Part shown: positions 1-9,895 of the stretch, in pieces
Position numbering within the stretch: position 1 is the first letter of the stretch
Layout of the letters: every line of letters begins with the position of its first letter
Notes under the pieces: generated by a model
What the model saw: the letters and a program-made list of their open reading frames with translations, nothing else
The model's database searches: none
What the model was told of the DNA's origin: nothing
Made by a program: the position numbers and the translations under genes
Origin: Clostridiales bacterium
Lineage (GTDB): Bacteria > Bacillota > Clostridia > Christensenellales > Aristaeellaceae
Assembly (NCBI GenBank): GCA_012517815.1
Contig: JAAYUF010000113.1
Span: 1 to 64,000 of the forward strand
Length of the DNA stretch: 64,000 nucleotides
Direction: 5' to 3'

Positions 1-245
1 CCCCGACCGCCACCCCGACGGCAACACCGACCGCGACGCCGACCGCCACCCCGACGGCAACGCCGACCGCGACGCCGACCCCCAAGCCGACGGCGACCCC
101 GACGCCCAAGCCCACCCCGACCGCCGCGCCCACCGCGACGCCGACCGCGAAACCGACCGCGACGCCCACCGCCAAGCCCACCGCCACCCCGACCGCCAAG
201 CCCACCGCGACGCCTACGGCCAAGCCCACCGCTACGGCGGCGGCC
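1..245 (+). repeat. Low-complexity Pro/Thr-encoding repeat (linker of the preceding CDS)
   Basis: Reiterated ccgaccgc(c/g)acgcc-type units, in frame with the b5 domain. Confidence 0.8.
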
Positions 246-500
246 CTCCTGCCAGGCGCGACCGAGCCCAAAGTGTTCACCGCCGCGGAACTGGCCAAGT
301 ATGACGGCCTCAACGGCAACCCGGCCTATGTGGCCGTAGACGGCATCGTGTACGACGTCAGCGCCGTGCCCCAGTGGAGCAACGGCTCCCACGCGGGCGG
401 CACCCTCCGCGCCGGGCTGGACCAGACCGACGCGCTCGCCCGCTCGCCGCACGGCGCAAAGAACCTGGTCGGCCTGCCCGTCGTCGGCGTTTATCAGTAA
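3..500 (+). CDS. Cytochrome b5-like heme-binding domain protein with N-terminal Pro/Thr-rich linker (5' end cut by window)
   Basis: Open frame 3 from window start encodes ([10 protein letters not shown])n and continues into [31 protein letters not shown]...HAGG...SPHG, typical of Cyt-b5 domains. Confidence 0.8.
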   Translation, partial: PTATPTATPTATPTATPTATPTATPTPKPTATPTPKPTPTAAPTATPTAKPTATPTAKPTATPTAKPTATPTAKPTATAAALLPGATEPKVFTAAELAKYDGLNGNPAYVAVDGIVYDVSAVPQWSNGSHAGGTLRAGLDQTDALARSPHGAKNLVGLPVVGVYQ

Positions 501-518
501 CGCCGCAGGAGGTAACGC

Positions 519-1004
519 ATGAAGTTTCTCAAAACGGATTTCGGCAAGGTTCACCTTGCCGTGATGCTGTTGGGCGTGATCAACGTCGGCTTGGCGATCG
601 CCCTGAAGCTCCAGCTGGTTCCCTACGCCGTGGCTCTCCCCCTGCACCAGTGGAGCGGGATGCTGCTGCTGCCGACGCTTCTGGTATTGCCCGCGCTGTT
701 CAAGCGCCGCAGGAATCTCTACGCCGCGCTGAAAACCCGCGTGCTGATCCAGCGGCGCGATGTGAAGGCCGGAAAAACCGCGATGATCCTCGCCAAAGCG
801 GTGATCCTGCTGATGCTGCTGGGCTTCCTGATGCAGACGGTATCGGCCATTCTGATGAAAACCGGCCTGTCCGGCAGGATGTATCCGGCGGTGGACGTCT
901 ATTCGCTGCACACCGGGATGATCTACGTGATGCCGGCGCTGGTGGTGCTGCACGCGATCTTCATCCTGCTGGCCACGCGCCGGTCCGCCGCCGCGAAGCG
1001 GTAG
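519..1004 (+). CDS. Polytopic membrane protein, possibly heme-binding (b561/DUF4405-like)
   Basis: ATG with SD ggaggt; four hydrophobic helices with His in or next to helices (LPLHQWSG, YSLHTG, VVLHAIF); directly downstream of b5 gene. Confidence 0.6.
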   Translation: MKFLKTDFGKVHLAVMLLGVINVGLAIALKLQLVPYAVALPLHQWSGMLLLPTLLVLPALFKRRRNLYAALKTRVLIQRRDVKAGKTAMILAKAVILLMLLGFLMQTVSAILMKTGLSGRMYPAVDVYSLHTGMIYVMPALVVLHAIFILLATRRSAAAKR

Positions 1005-1037
1005 CGGACGCGCAACGGACCGTTACGGATACGCAAG

Positions 1038-1068
1038 CAGGGGTGGGAACCGACGGTTCCCGCCCCTG
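1038..1068 (+). terminator. Intrinsic terminator-like hairpin
   Basis: caggggtgggaaccgacggttcccgcccctg. Confidence 0.5.
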
Positions 1069-1159
1069 TTGGATATTCTCCCCGCCGCGTCGGGCAGGGA
1101 ATCGCGGTTACCACAGCGCGCTGCGGCTCCGGGCCGCGCTCCGGCCCGGGGAGGCGCGC

Positions 1160-1864
1160 TCAGTCTTCCCAGAGGTTGTCGGACAGCCGGTAATACGCCT
1201 GGATATCGGCGTAGCGCAGCTGCGCCTCAAAGTGATCGCTCCCGCTGGCGTGCACGGCCGGCAGGCTCAGCACCAGCCCGTCCGGCTTGAGGAAGCAGGC
1301 GATCTGGCCCGCCATGCCGAACGGATCGTAGCTTTGCAGGCCCGAAACCTGCAGGGCCAGCGCGTCCGCGAAGGTATCCGCGGCGTATGAGGTCACGGGA
1401 TCGCCGGGGAATGCGGCGTGATCAAAAAAGACCTTTTCAAAATCCGCGTTCACCTCGTACAGGTCCGTCAGGGTGACGGGCCGCAGGGTTTCCCGGTCGA
1501 CGTTGAGCGTGAAGAGGTCGTTGTAGGGGTGGATGCTTCCCTCCACGTTGCTGTAGCCCCAGAAAACCATGCTGACCATACGCCGGTTCAGCAGCGTAAC
1601 CGCGCACGCGTACTCGATGGTCACGCCGGCCGTGTCCTCGGGCACCATCGCCTTCACCTGCGCCTCGACCAGCGCGTTGAGCCCGTCCTGATCCGAAAAG
1701 ACGGGGTACGCGATCTGAATCTCCGGCGTTGCGGCGTACACCCGCATTTCATACCCCGACGCCTCCGCGCCGGCCGCCGGGGACGACGCCCGCGCAGGCG
1801 CGCCGCACGCGCCGGTGATCAAGAGAACCCCCGCCAGCAACATCGCAAACCGTTTGCAGTTCAT
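1160..1864 (-). CDS. Secreted/lipoprotein with RsiV/DUF3298-like domain
   Basis: Signal peptide MNCKRFAMLLAGVLLITGAC; IEYACAVTLLNRRMVSMVFWGYSNVEGSIHPYNDLFTLNVD...TLTDLY motif. Confidence 0.6.
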   Translation of the reverse strand: MNCKRFAMLLAGVLLITGACGAPARASSPAAGAEASGYEMRVYAATPEIQIAYPVFSDQDGLNALVEAQVKAMVPEDTAGVTIEYACAVTLLNRRMVSMVFWGYSNVEGSIHPYNDLFTLNVDRETLRPVTLTDLYEVNADFEKVFFDHAAFPGDPVTSYAADTFADALALQVSGLQSYDPFGMAGQIACFLKPDGLVLSLPAVHASGSDHFEAQLRYADIQAYYRLSDNLWED

Positions 1865-2062
1865 GTAGAGCCCTTCCTCGCCTCGCCCCGGCAACTTGCC
1901 GAAGCGTTGATTCGCACAGTCATGATAACGTTGGAAACGCCCGTTATCTTCCCGCGCGGGCTTGCCCGGCGCGAAAACACGGATAGGGGAAACCCTGATT
2001 CATCCGGGTTTCCGGTTGAATCAGGGGGATACGGCCGGGTTTCCCGGCAGTCCGGGGGGGTC

Positions 2063-2285
2063 GGGAACCAGCCGGTTCCCGACCCCTCGGACTGCCGAAA
2101 AGCCCCCGCCGCGGCGGCGTTGGGTCAAGGGTTTCACCCTTGCGGGGTTTGGGGCGAAGCCCCAAAGCCATATGCTGAAGCATTTTACCAAAGCGAGCGA
2201 ACAGCCCGAAGGGCGATGAGGCGAGCGGCACTCCGGATTGCATGGGTTCTTTGACGGCCTGAGGCTCGGGAACCAACCGGTTCCC
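2063..2285 (+). repeat. Dispersed structured element, copy 1 (terminal palindromes GGGAACCnnCCGGTTCCC)
   Basis: High similarity to reverse complement of 17952-18169; hairpin-rich core between two near-identical palindromes. Confidence 0.8.
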
Positions 2286-2515
2286 AAGCCCGAAACTTTC
2301 GAGAAAATTCACGCGCCTTCGGCCGTGCCCCATGACGCTTCCGGCGCTTGCGCAGGATGGCGGGCGGGTGATACGGGAGCCTCCGGCGGGCAGGAACCTC
2401 CCCACCCGCGTTCCAATCAGGGCGCGCGCTTGCCCGGTTCCTGCGCGGCGCAGGCGGGCGGCGCGCCTCCCCGACCGCTGCGCGTCGGCGGTCCGCAAAC
2501 CCCGCGCGCTGCGCG

Positions 2516-2956
2516 TCAGTCCGTTTCCGGCGGGTAATCCGGCACGTCGTCAAAGCCCTCGGTATATTCGTCCGTCGTGGCCCATTCCTCGTCGCGGCGG
2601 GCGATTTCCTCCGGCGTCAGGCGGTGGGTTTCGCCGCAGACCGCGCAGCGATCCAGCCCGCGATCCACATGCCGCCAGTCATGCGTTTCCTTCTCCTGGC
2701 CGCAGATGCGGCACACCTTTTCGCAGGGGGATTTCACCAGCCACAGGTGATGCGAGTCCCGCTGCGCGCCGCAGCGCTTGCAGCGGCAGTGGTGCCACTC
2801 GCAGGGCACGGTTTCCACAGCGCCGCAGACTTCGCAGGTGTGTTCGCACCGGCCCTCGGCTTCCACCCAGCGGTGGCCTTCGTTGCGGGTCGCGCCGCAG
2901 CGCGCGCAGCGGCAGCCTTCCCAGCGGTGTCCCAGCAGCTTGCAGATCCATCCCAC
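2516..2956 (-). CDS. Multi zinc-ribbon/zinc-knuckle protein (DUF1660-like modules)
   Basis: GTG start after gaggtgac SD, TATACT -10 upstream; repeated CxxCG...H.W modules (CRCARCGATRNEGHRW, CEHTCEVCG, CRCKRCGAQRDSHHLW, CEKVCRICGQEKETHDW, CAVCG). Confidence 0.65.
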   Translation of the reverse strand: MGWICKLLGHRWEGCRCARCGATRNEGHRWVEAEGRCEHTCEVCGAVETVPCEWHHCRCKRCGAQRDSHHLWLVKSPCEKVCRICGQEKETHDWRHVDRGLDRCAVCGETHRLTPEEIARRDEEWATTDEYTEGFDDVPDYPPETD

Positions 2957-3310
2957 GGTTGTCACCTCAGTCGTAGTATATGCGGTTCTTCCGGGCGCGT
3001 GCCGCTTGGGCGCGCGCCGCAGGGTGAAGGTCTTCCTTCGGCGTCGGTCGGCGGGGAAACGCCGGCGGGGCGGTTGCGCTTTGCCGCGGCCCGGCCCGCA
3101 ACCCCGCGCCGGACCGTTCCCCTTCGCGCCGCGCAGGCATCGTCCCGAAGTGAAAATCCGCTTGCCTGCCCGCGCGCGACGGGCAAGCCACCCTCGGGAA
3201 CGCGTGAGGGGGTGCGTTCCGTTGTCTCGCCTCAAGCGGCGTAACCCGCCGGTCTGGGGGGATGCGACGCTGCGGAACGACGGTTTGCCCGCGCCGGACA
3301 GCGCGCACCG

Positions 3311-3596
3311 GCGCAGGAGTCGCAACGACTGAGCGCAGGTTGCCACACGACGACGTGCAGGAGTCGGAACGGCTTCCCGCAGGATGCCACACGACGACGC
3401 GCAAGAGTCGAAACGACTTCGCGCAGGTTGCCACACGACTTCGCGCAGGTTGCCAAAGGACGATGCGCGAGATGCGAAATGACTTCACGCAGGATGCCAC
3501 ACGACGACGCGCAGGAGTCGAAACGATTTAGCGCACATTGCCACACGAGGACGCGCAGGAGTCGAAACGGCTTCCCGCAGGTTGCCGCATGATTTT
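3311..3596. repeat. 22-bp tandem array, 13 units, two subtypes largely alternating (44-bp higher-order repeat)
   Basis: Units GCAGGAGTCGAAACGACTTCGC and GCAGGTTGCCACACGACGACGC, exact 22-nt phase throughout. Confidence 0.95.
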
Positions 3597-3612
3597 TCGC
3601 GGCGCGCGGCCG

Positions 3613-4683
3613 TCAGGCGCGCTTCATCGCCAGCGCGAGCGCGGGTTCGGCGTTCAGGCTCAGGGTGGCAATTTCGCCCCGGCGCAGGCGGTAGTAGGCG
3701 GCACTGCCGATCATGGCGGCGTTGTCGGTGCACAGGCTTACCTCCGGCATGCAAAGGCGGAAGCCCTCCCGCGCGGCCAAATCGGTCATCTGCTCCCGCA
3801 GCAGGGCGTTGGCGCTCACCCCGCCCGCCAGGCACAGGGTGGAAAGCCCGCCCTCCCGCATGGCGAGCACGGCTTTTTCACACAGGCTGTCCACGATGGC
3901 CTTCTGGTAGGAGGCCGCCAGATCGGCCCGGGGCAGGGGCTCGCCCTTTTGCTCCAGCTTGTGGCAGGCGTTGACAAACGCGGTCTTGAGCCCGGAAAAG
4001 CTGAAATCGTACCGGCCTTCCGGATTGGGGCGCGGGAGCCGGAGGTACGTGGGATCCCCGTCCCGGGCCAGCTTGCTTAGCATCGGCCCGCCGGGGTAAG
4101 GCACGCCCAGCACGCGCGCGCCCTTGTCAAACGCCTCGCCCGCCGCGTCGTCCACGGTCCTGCCCAGCAGGGTGTACACGCCGTAATCCTCCACCCGCAC
4201 CAGGTGGCTGTGACCGCCGCTGGCGACCAGGCACAGGAAGGGCGGCGTCAGGGCGGGGTCGCTCAGGTAGTTGGCGCTCACGTGGCCCTCGATGTGGTTT
4301 ACCGGGATCAGCGGCAGGCCGGTGGCAAAGCTCAGGCCCTTCATGCAGCTCACGCCCGTCAGCAGCGCGCCCACGAGCCCCGGGCCGTGGGTCACGGCCA
4401 GCGCGTCCACATCGGCAAGGGTCATGCCAGCGTCCTGAAGCGCCAGGTCGATCACGCGGTCGCACGCATCCACATGGGCGCGGCTGGCGATCTCCGGCAC
4501 CACGCCGCCGTAGAGGGCATGCACGTCCACCTGTGAAAACACGATGTTGCTCAGGATCCGTCGGCCGTTTTCCACCACGGCGGCGGCCGTTTCGTCACAG
4601 CTGGTCTCCAGCGCCAGGATGCGAAGGGAAGCCTTGCTCTGCAAGGCTTCCAAATGGCGTTGCCAGGTTTCCGTTACGCTCAT
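3613..4683 (-). CDS. tsaD: tRNA N6-adenosine threonylcarbamoyltransferase TsaD
   Basis: ILALETSCDETAAAVVENGRRILSNIV, HIEGHVSANYL, LVASGGHSHLV, GVSANALLREQ. Confidence 0.97.
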   Translation of the reverse strand: MSVTETWQRHLEALQSKASLRILALETSCDETAAAVVENGRRILSNIVFSQVDVHALYGGVVPEIASRAHVDACDRVIDLALQDAGMTLADVDALAVTHGPGLVGALLTGVSCMKGLSFATGLPLIPVNHIEGHVSANYLSDPALTPPFLCLVASGGHSHLVRVEDYGVYTLLGRTVDDAAGEAFDKGARVLGVPYPGGPMLSKLARDGDPTYLRLPRPNPEGRYDFSFSGLKTAFVNACHKLEQKGEPLPRADLAASYQKAIVDSLCEKAVLAMREGGLSTLCLAGGVSANALLREQMTDLAAREGFRLCMPEVSLCTDNAAMIGSAAYYRLRRGEIATLSLNAEPALALAMKRA

Positions 4684-4691
4684 GGATGCCC

Positions 4692-5633
4692 TCAGTCCGA
4701 TGCTTTCCGGGAGGTTTTGGCCCCGCCCGTTTTTTTCGCGGCGGTTTTGCGCGCGGCGGCTTTACCGGCCGCGGCGGTTGTCCTGCGCGCCGCGGTTCGC
4801 CTGCCGGTCGAGCCGGACGATCCGCCGCCCGACGCGCCCTTTTTGCCCAGCAGGTTGGTCAGCAGCCGCGACAGCGGCCAGAGCACCGCCGGCAGCGCCA
4901 GCACGATCGCCGCGCCGATGCCAAACGTGATCGCCACGGGCTTGAGGTAGCTTGCAAACATCGAAACCGGGAACAGCTGCATGATCTCTTCCCCGGCGTC
5001 AAAGATGCCGTCCGGGATCAGCGTGCGGTGCACCCAGTCCCACAGGCCGTCAAAGTTCAGGTAGCCCCACAGGCCCACCCCGGCGATCAGCATGAGCGGG
5101 ATCGCCGCGCCCAGGTAGTAGCCGCCCACCGAGAAGGGCCCCCTGCGCGCGCCCTTGACGCCGACCATCGCGCGGGAAAGCAGCAAGAGCACGATGGCCA
5201 CGCCGGCCAGAAGCACCGCCTTGGCGTTTTCCACCCAGCCCTTCACGGTCGCCATGTGGGCCTTGAAGGTCTCCGGCACGCCGATGCGGTGGTCGCCCAC
5301 CGTAATCGCGGGCTCCCACACGGTTTTGATGCCGGTGAGGTAATCCAGCGTATCGTTGACGAAGGCGTCCGCGTCGCTCTGGCTGATGAGCCCGGCCGCG
5401 ACGACGTGCTGATTGACCGCGTCCCGAAACAGGCTCACGCGGGTGGCGTTATAGGCGATGGAGCCGGCCAGCGCCAGCAGCACCAGCAGGGCGGCCGCAA
5501 TCAGGCAGGTCCAAAACGCGCCGCGTTTCTTTTTCAGGTTGGCTTCGCTGAGCATTTTTCCGGGATCGACCCGATCCCCCAGTTGATCCTTCAGTTCCCC
5601 GGCGATGTTCCCAAGCGCGCCATTGTCCGCCAT
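4692..5633 (-). CDS. Four-TM membrane protein with Lys/Ala/Arg-rich C-terminal tail
   Basis: Four hydrophobic segments; C-terminus TGRRTAARRTTAAAGKAAARKTAAKKTGGAKTSRKASD. Confidence 0.7.
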   Translation of the reverse strand: MADNGALGNIAGELKDQLGDRVDPGKMLSEANLKKKRGAFWTCLIAAALLVLLALAGSIAYNATRVSLFRDAVNQHVVAAGLISQSDADAFVNDTLDYLTGIKTVWEPAITVGDHRIGVPETFKAHMATVKGWVENAKAVLLAGVAIVLLLLSRAMVGVKGARRGPFSVGGYYLGAAIPLMLIAGVGLWGYLNFDGLWDWVHRTLIPDGIFDAGEEIMQLFPVSMFASYLKPVAITFGIGAAIVLALPAVLWPLSRLLTNLLGKKGASGGGSSGSTGRRTAARRTTAAAGKAAARKTAAKKTGGAKTSRKASD

Positions 5634-5671
5634 GCCGCCCGCCCCTTTCCGCCTTTGTCCCGTTCCCAGCC

Positions 5672-6769
5672 TTACTGCATCTTCAGGTAGGCCGTAATGA
5701 AGCCCGAAAGGTTCCCGTCCATCACATCGTCCACGTTGCCGCTTTCAAAGCCCGTGCGGTGGTCCTTGACCATCGTGTAGGGCTGGAACACATAGCTGCG
5801 AATCTGGCTGCCCCACTCGATCTTCTTCATTTCGCCCTTGATATCGGCCATCTGGTCTTCCTTTTCGCGCATGCGAAGCTCCATCAGGCGGCTTTTCAGG
5901 ATGCGCAGGCACACCTCGCGGTTCTGGATCTGGCTGCGCTCGTTCTGGCACTGCGCCACGGTTCCCGTGGGAACGTGCGTCATGCGCACGGCGGAATCGG
6001 TGCGGTTGACGTGCTGGCCGCCCGCGCCGCCCGCGCGGTAGGTATCGATGCGCACTTCCTCCATGTTGACCTCGAACTTGTCGTCCTCCGGGAGGATGGG
6101 GGCCACGTCCAGGGAGCTGAAGCTGGTGTGCCGGCGGGCGTTGGAATCAAACGGGCTGATGCGCACCAGCCGGTGCACGCCGCGCTCGCTGCGCAGGTAG
6201 CCGTAGGCGTTGTCGCCCTCCACCTGAAAGGTGACGCTCTTGAGCCCCGCCTCGTCGCCGTCCAGAATATCGTTGATGGTCACCTTGAAGCCCATGCGCT
6301 CGCAGTAGCGCGTGTACATGCGGTAGAGCATCTGCGTCCAGTCCTGCGCCTCGGTGCCGCCCGCGCCCGCGTGCAGGCTCAGCACGCAGTTGCACTCGTC
6401 GTACTCGCCGCGCATCAGGGTTTGCAGCTCCAGCGCGTCCGAGTCGGCGCGCAGGGCGTCGATCTCGGTTTCGCACTCCGCGGCGATTTCCTCGTCCGGA
6501 TCCTCCTTGAGCAGGGAAAGCATCGCCTCCACGTCGTCGCAGCGGGCGTGCAGCGAGTCCACGTGCTCCAGCTGGTTTTCGATATGGCGCACGCGGCGGG
6601 TGACCGATGTGGAGCGCTCCAGATTCCCCCAGAATTCCGGGGCGTTCATTTCTTCCTTGAGCTCGCCCAGCTCCTCCTGCAAATGCGGCAGGTTGAGCGC
6701 GTCCGCCGCCTTGCCGATGGTATCGCGCAGCGCCGTGAGCTGTTGCTGGTATCGTTCGGTATCGACCAT
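5672..6769 (-). CDS. prfB: Peptide chain release factor 2
   Basis: HAGAGGTEAQDW, RAGGAGGQHVNRTDSAVRMTHVPTG, WGSQIRSYVFQPY; start MVDTERYQQQ after agagagg. Confidence 0.95.
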   Translation of the reverse strand: MVDTERYQQQLTALRDTIGKAADALNLPHLQEELGELKEEMNAPEFWGNLERSTSVTRRVRHIENQLEHVDSLHARCDDVEAMLSLLKEDPDEEIAAECETEIDALRADSDALELQTLMRGEYDECNCVLSLHAGAGGTEAQDWTQMLYRMYTRYCERMGFKVTINDILDGDEAGLKSVTFQVEGDNAYGYLRSERGVHRLVRISPFDSNARRHTSFSSLDVAPILPEDDKFEVNMEEVRIDTYRAGGAGGQHVNRTDSAVRMTHVPTGTVAQCQNERSQIQNREVCLRILKSRLMELRMREKEDQMADIKGEMKKIEWGSQIRSYVFQPYTMVKDHRTGFESGNVDDVMDGNLSGFITAYLKMQ

Positions 6770-6905
6770 ACTGCCTCTCTTCTCCCGGATGCGTCCGTCC
6801 GCGCCCCAAAAGGGGCGGGGGCGTTCCTCCGCCATGGTGTTCGCCGCGCGGGGCGCGCCGGCAGGCCCGCGGGCCTCCGGCGGCAGGGTGATGTGCGGCT
6901 CGCTT

Positions 6906-9647
6906 TCAGGCGTTCTTGCCGCAGCAGTGCTTGTACTTTTTGCCGCTGCCGCAGGGGCAGGGCTGGTTGCGGCCCACCGCGCCGGGGGTGTTGATGCTGG
7001 AAGGCGCGCCGCCCTTCTTGGCCTGCCCGTTGGTATTGGGCTGATTCTCCCCGCCGGCGAAACCTTCCTGGGTCTGGGATACGTCCACGGCCTTGTGGCG
7101 CTCGGGCAGGCGCTCCACGCGGCTTTGGAACAGCCGGCGCACGGTGTCCTCGCGGATCATGTGTACCATGTCGTTGAACATATCGTAGCTTTCCAGCCGG
7201 TATTCCTGCACGGGGTTGCGCTGGCCGTAGGCGCGCAGGCCGATGCCGTCGCGCAGGTCGTCCATCGCGTCGATGTGGTCCATCCAGTGGCGGTCGATGG
7301 CGTTGAGGAGCACCACGCGCTCAAACTCGCGCATGTCGATGCCAAGCTGCGTAAGCATTTCCTCGCGCTCGGCATAGAAATCCTCGGCGTCCTTGTACAG
7401 CAGCCGGGTCAGCTCGCCGGGCTCGTCCATCTCCTTCATCTTATCGGCATAATGGACGAAGGTGCCGGGCTTCAGGCACAGGCGCTCCAGATAGTCGCGG
7501 GCCTCGTCCACGCTCCAGTCGAAGCTCCCGTCGCCGGTGAAGTTGCGCTCGGCGGTCGCGTCGATCATGTTGTGCACCATGCCCACGATCGTTTCGCGCA
7601 TGTTGTCGCCCTTGAGGATATCGCTGCGCTGGCCGTAGATCAGCTCGCGCTGCTTGTTCATTACATCGTCGTACTCCAGCACGGATTTGCGGATGTCGTA
7701 GTTGCGGCCCTCGATGCGCTTCTGCGCGGCCTCGATCTGCTTGGTGAGCATCCCGGCTTCCAGGGGCTGGTCGTCCCCCATGCCCAGGCGCTCGATCATC
7801 GGGGCGATGCGCTCGCTGCCGAACAGGCGCATCACGTCGTCCTCAAGGCTAATGAAGAACTGCGAGCTGCCCGGGTCGCCCTGACGGCCGGCGCGGCCGC
7901 GCAGCTGGTTGTCGATGCGGCGGCTCTCGTGGCGCTCGGTGCCGATGATGTGCAGCCCGCCCAGCGCCATCACGCGCTCGTGCTCGGCGTCGGTTTCCCT
8001 GCGGAACTCCGCGAAGTAGCGGTTGTAGGTTTCCCGCGCGGCCAGCACCTCGGGGGGCACGTCCTCGTTATGGCCCACGGCTTCCATGATCAGCTCGTCG
8101 GAAAGGCCGTCCTGGCGCATCTTGCGGCGGGCCAGGTAATCCGGGTTGCCGCCCAGCAGGATGTCCGTGCCGCGGCCGGCCATGTTGGTGGCGATGGTCA
8201 CGGCGTCCACCGAACCGGCCTGCGCGATGATATCGGCCTCGCGCGCGTGGTTCTTGGCGTTGAGGATTTCGTGAGGCACCCCGCGCAGGTCGATCAGGCG
8301 GCTGAGCATTTCGCTGGTTTCCACGTTGACCGTGCTCACGAGGATCGGCTGGCCGGTCGCGTGCCTTGCGACGATCTCCTCCACCACGGCGGCGAATTTG
8401 CCCTTGCGGGTCTTGTAGACGACATCGTTGTGATCCTTGCGGATCATGGGCATGTTGGTGGGCACCTGCACCACGTCCAGGCTGTAGATGCCCTGAAACT
8501 CGGCTTCCTCGGTCTTGGCGGTGCCGGTCATGCCGCTGATCTTCTGGTACATGCGGAAGTAGTTCTGAAACGTGATGGTCGCCAGGGTCTTGCTTTCCCG
8601 GTTGACCTTCACGCGCTCCTTGGCCTCGATGGCCTGATGCAGCCCGTCGCTGTAGCGGCGGCCCACCATCAGGCGGCCGGTGAACTCGTCCACGATGACC
8701 ACTTCGCCGTTTTGCACCACGTAGTCCACGTCGCGCTTCATCATGGCGTGGGCTTTCAGGCCCTGCAGGATGTAGTGGTACAGATCGGCGTTTTCCAGAT
8801 CGGCGATGTTTTCCACGCCGAAGGCCCGCTGCGCCAGCTCCACGCCCCGCTCGGTGAGGGTGACGGCCTTTTCCTTCTCGGCGATGGTGTAGTCTTCTTC
8901 GTTTTTCAGCCGGCCCACGAAACGGTCGGCCTTCTCGTACATATCGGTGGACTGTTCGCCCTGCCCGCTGATGATCAGCGGGGTGCGCGCCTCGTCAATC
9001 AGGATGGAGTCGACCTCGTCCACGATGGCGAACTCGTGCCCGCGCTGCACCCGGTCGGCCTCGCGGATGACCATGTTGTCGCGCAGGTAGTCAAAGCCCA
9101 TCTCGTTGTTGGTGCCGTAGGTGATGTCGCAAAGGTAGGCCGCGCGGCGCTGGGTGTTGTCCAGATCGTGCACGATCACACCTACCGTCATGCCCATGAA
9201 GCGGAAGATGTTGCCCATCCACTCGCCCTGAAACTTGGCCAGGTAGTCGTTGACGGTCACGATGTGCACGCCCTTGCCGGCCAGCGCGTTTAGGTACGCC
9301 GGGAGCGTGGCGGTGTGGGTTTTGCCCTCGCCGGTCTTCATCTCGGCGATGCGGCCCTGATGCAGGCAGATGCCGCCCATCACCTGCACGGGGAAGAGGC
9401 GCTTGCCGTCCACGCGCCACACGGCCTCGCGGAACGCCGCGTAGGCGTCGGGCAGCAGCTCGTCCAGTGAAAGCCCGCCCTGCACCAGCCCTTTGAACTC
9501 GGCGGTTTTAGCGCGCAGCTCGCTGTCGGTAAGCGCCCTGTACTCCGCCTCCTTGGCCAGCACCTGATCGGCGATCTTTTGCAGGCGCTTCACTTCGGCC
9601 TCGTTGCTCTGGCCGATCATACGCTTAAACAAGTCTAATAGCGACAA
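6906..9647 (-). CDS. secA: Preprotein translocase ATPase SecA
   Basis: [37 protein letters not shown]-terminal zinc motif [15 protein letters not shown]. Confidence 0.98.
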   Translation of the reverse strand: MSLLDLFKRMIGQSNEAEVKRLQKIADQVLAKEAEYRALTDSELRAKTAEFKGLVQGGLSLDELLPDAYAAFREAVWRVDGKRLFPVQVMGGICLHQGRIAEMKTGEGKTHTATLPAYLNALAGKGVHIVTVNDYLAKFQGEWMGNIFRFMGMTVGVIVHDLDNTQRRAAYLCDITYGTNNEMGFDYLRDNMVIREADRVQRGHEFAIVDEVDSILIDEARTPLIISGQGEQSTDMYEKADRFVGRLKNEEDYTIAEKEKAVTLTERGVELAQRAFGVENIADLENADLYHYILQGLKAHAMMKRDVDYVVQNGEVVIVDEFTGRLMVGRRYSDGLHQAIEAKERVKVNRESKTLATITFQNYFRMYQKISGMTGTAKTEEAEFQGIYSLDVVQVPTNMPMIRKDHNDVVYKTRKGKFAAVVEEIVARHATGQPILVSTVNVETSEMLSRLIDLRGVPHEILNAKNHAREADIIAQAGSVDAVTIATNMAGRGTDILLGGNPDYLARRKMRQDGLSDELIMEAVGHNEDVPPEVLAARETYNRYFAEFRRETDAEHERVMALGGLHIIGTERHESRRIDNQLRGRAGRQGDPGSSQFFISLEDDVMRLFGSERIAPMIERLGMGDDQPLEAGMLTKQIEAAQKRIEGRNYDIRKSVLEYDDVMNKQRELIYGQRSDILKGDNMRETIVGMVHNMIDATAERNFTGDGSFDWSVDEARDYLERLCLKPGTFVHYADKMKEMDEPGELTRLLYKDAEDFYAEREEMLTQLGIDMREFERVVLLNAIDRHWMDHIDAMDDLRDGIGLRAYGQRNPVQEYRLESYDMFNDMVHMIREDTVRRLFQSRVERLPERHKAVDVSQTQEGFAGGENQPNTNGQAKKGGAPSSINTPGAVGRNQPCPCGSGKKYKHCCGKNA

Positions 9648-9722
9648 AGTTTTTACTCCTTCATCAACGGCAGGCGGCCCAACGTCCGCCCGCCGAAATC
9701 ACGGCGCAATACGCCAATTTCA

Positions 9723-9752
9723 ATTATAGCATGGAGATACGTGTGTTTTCAA
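9723..9752 (-). promoter_or_regulatory. Sigma-A-type promoter for secA
   Basis: Minus strand TTGAAA - 18 - TATAAT. Confidence 0.6.
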
Positions 9753-9895
9753 GCCACGGAGGCGAACAATCCGTGAACCGCCTGTGAAATGGGCGGGGAG
9801 GAAGCGGCAGACAGTGATTTACTTTTAATGGAATGCTGTTGTACAATAGATAACAGAACGCTTTATGCAAATCGAATCCTAAGGAGAACAAGCAA

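Noticed and set aside
3311-3596. CRISPR array interpretation of the 22-bp repeats
   Set aside because: Units are contiguous with no unique spacers; no cas genes in the window.
6354-9293. 979-aa plus-strand ORF opposite secA/prfB
   Set aside because: Shadow ORF with no domain-like sequence; opposite-strand SecA and RF2 are unambiguous.
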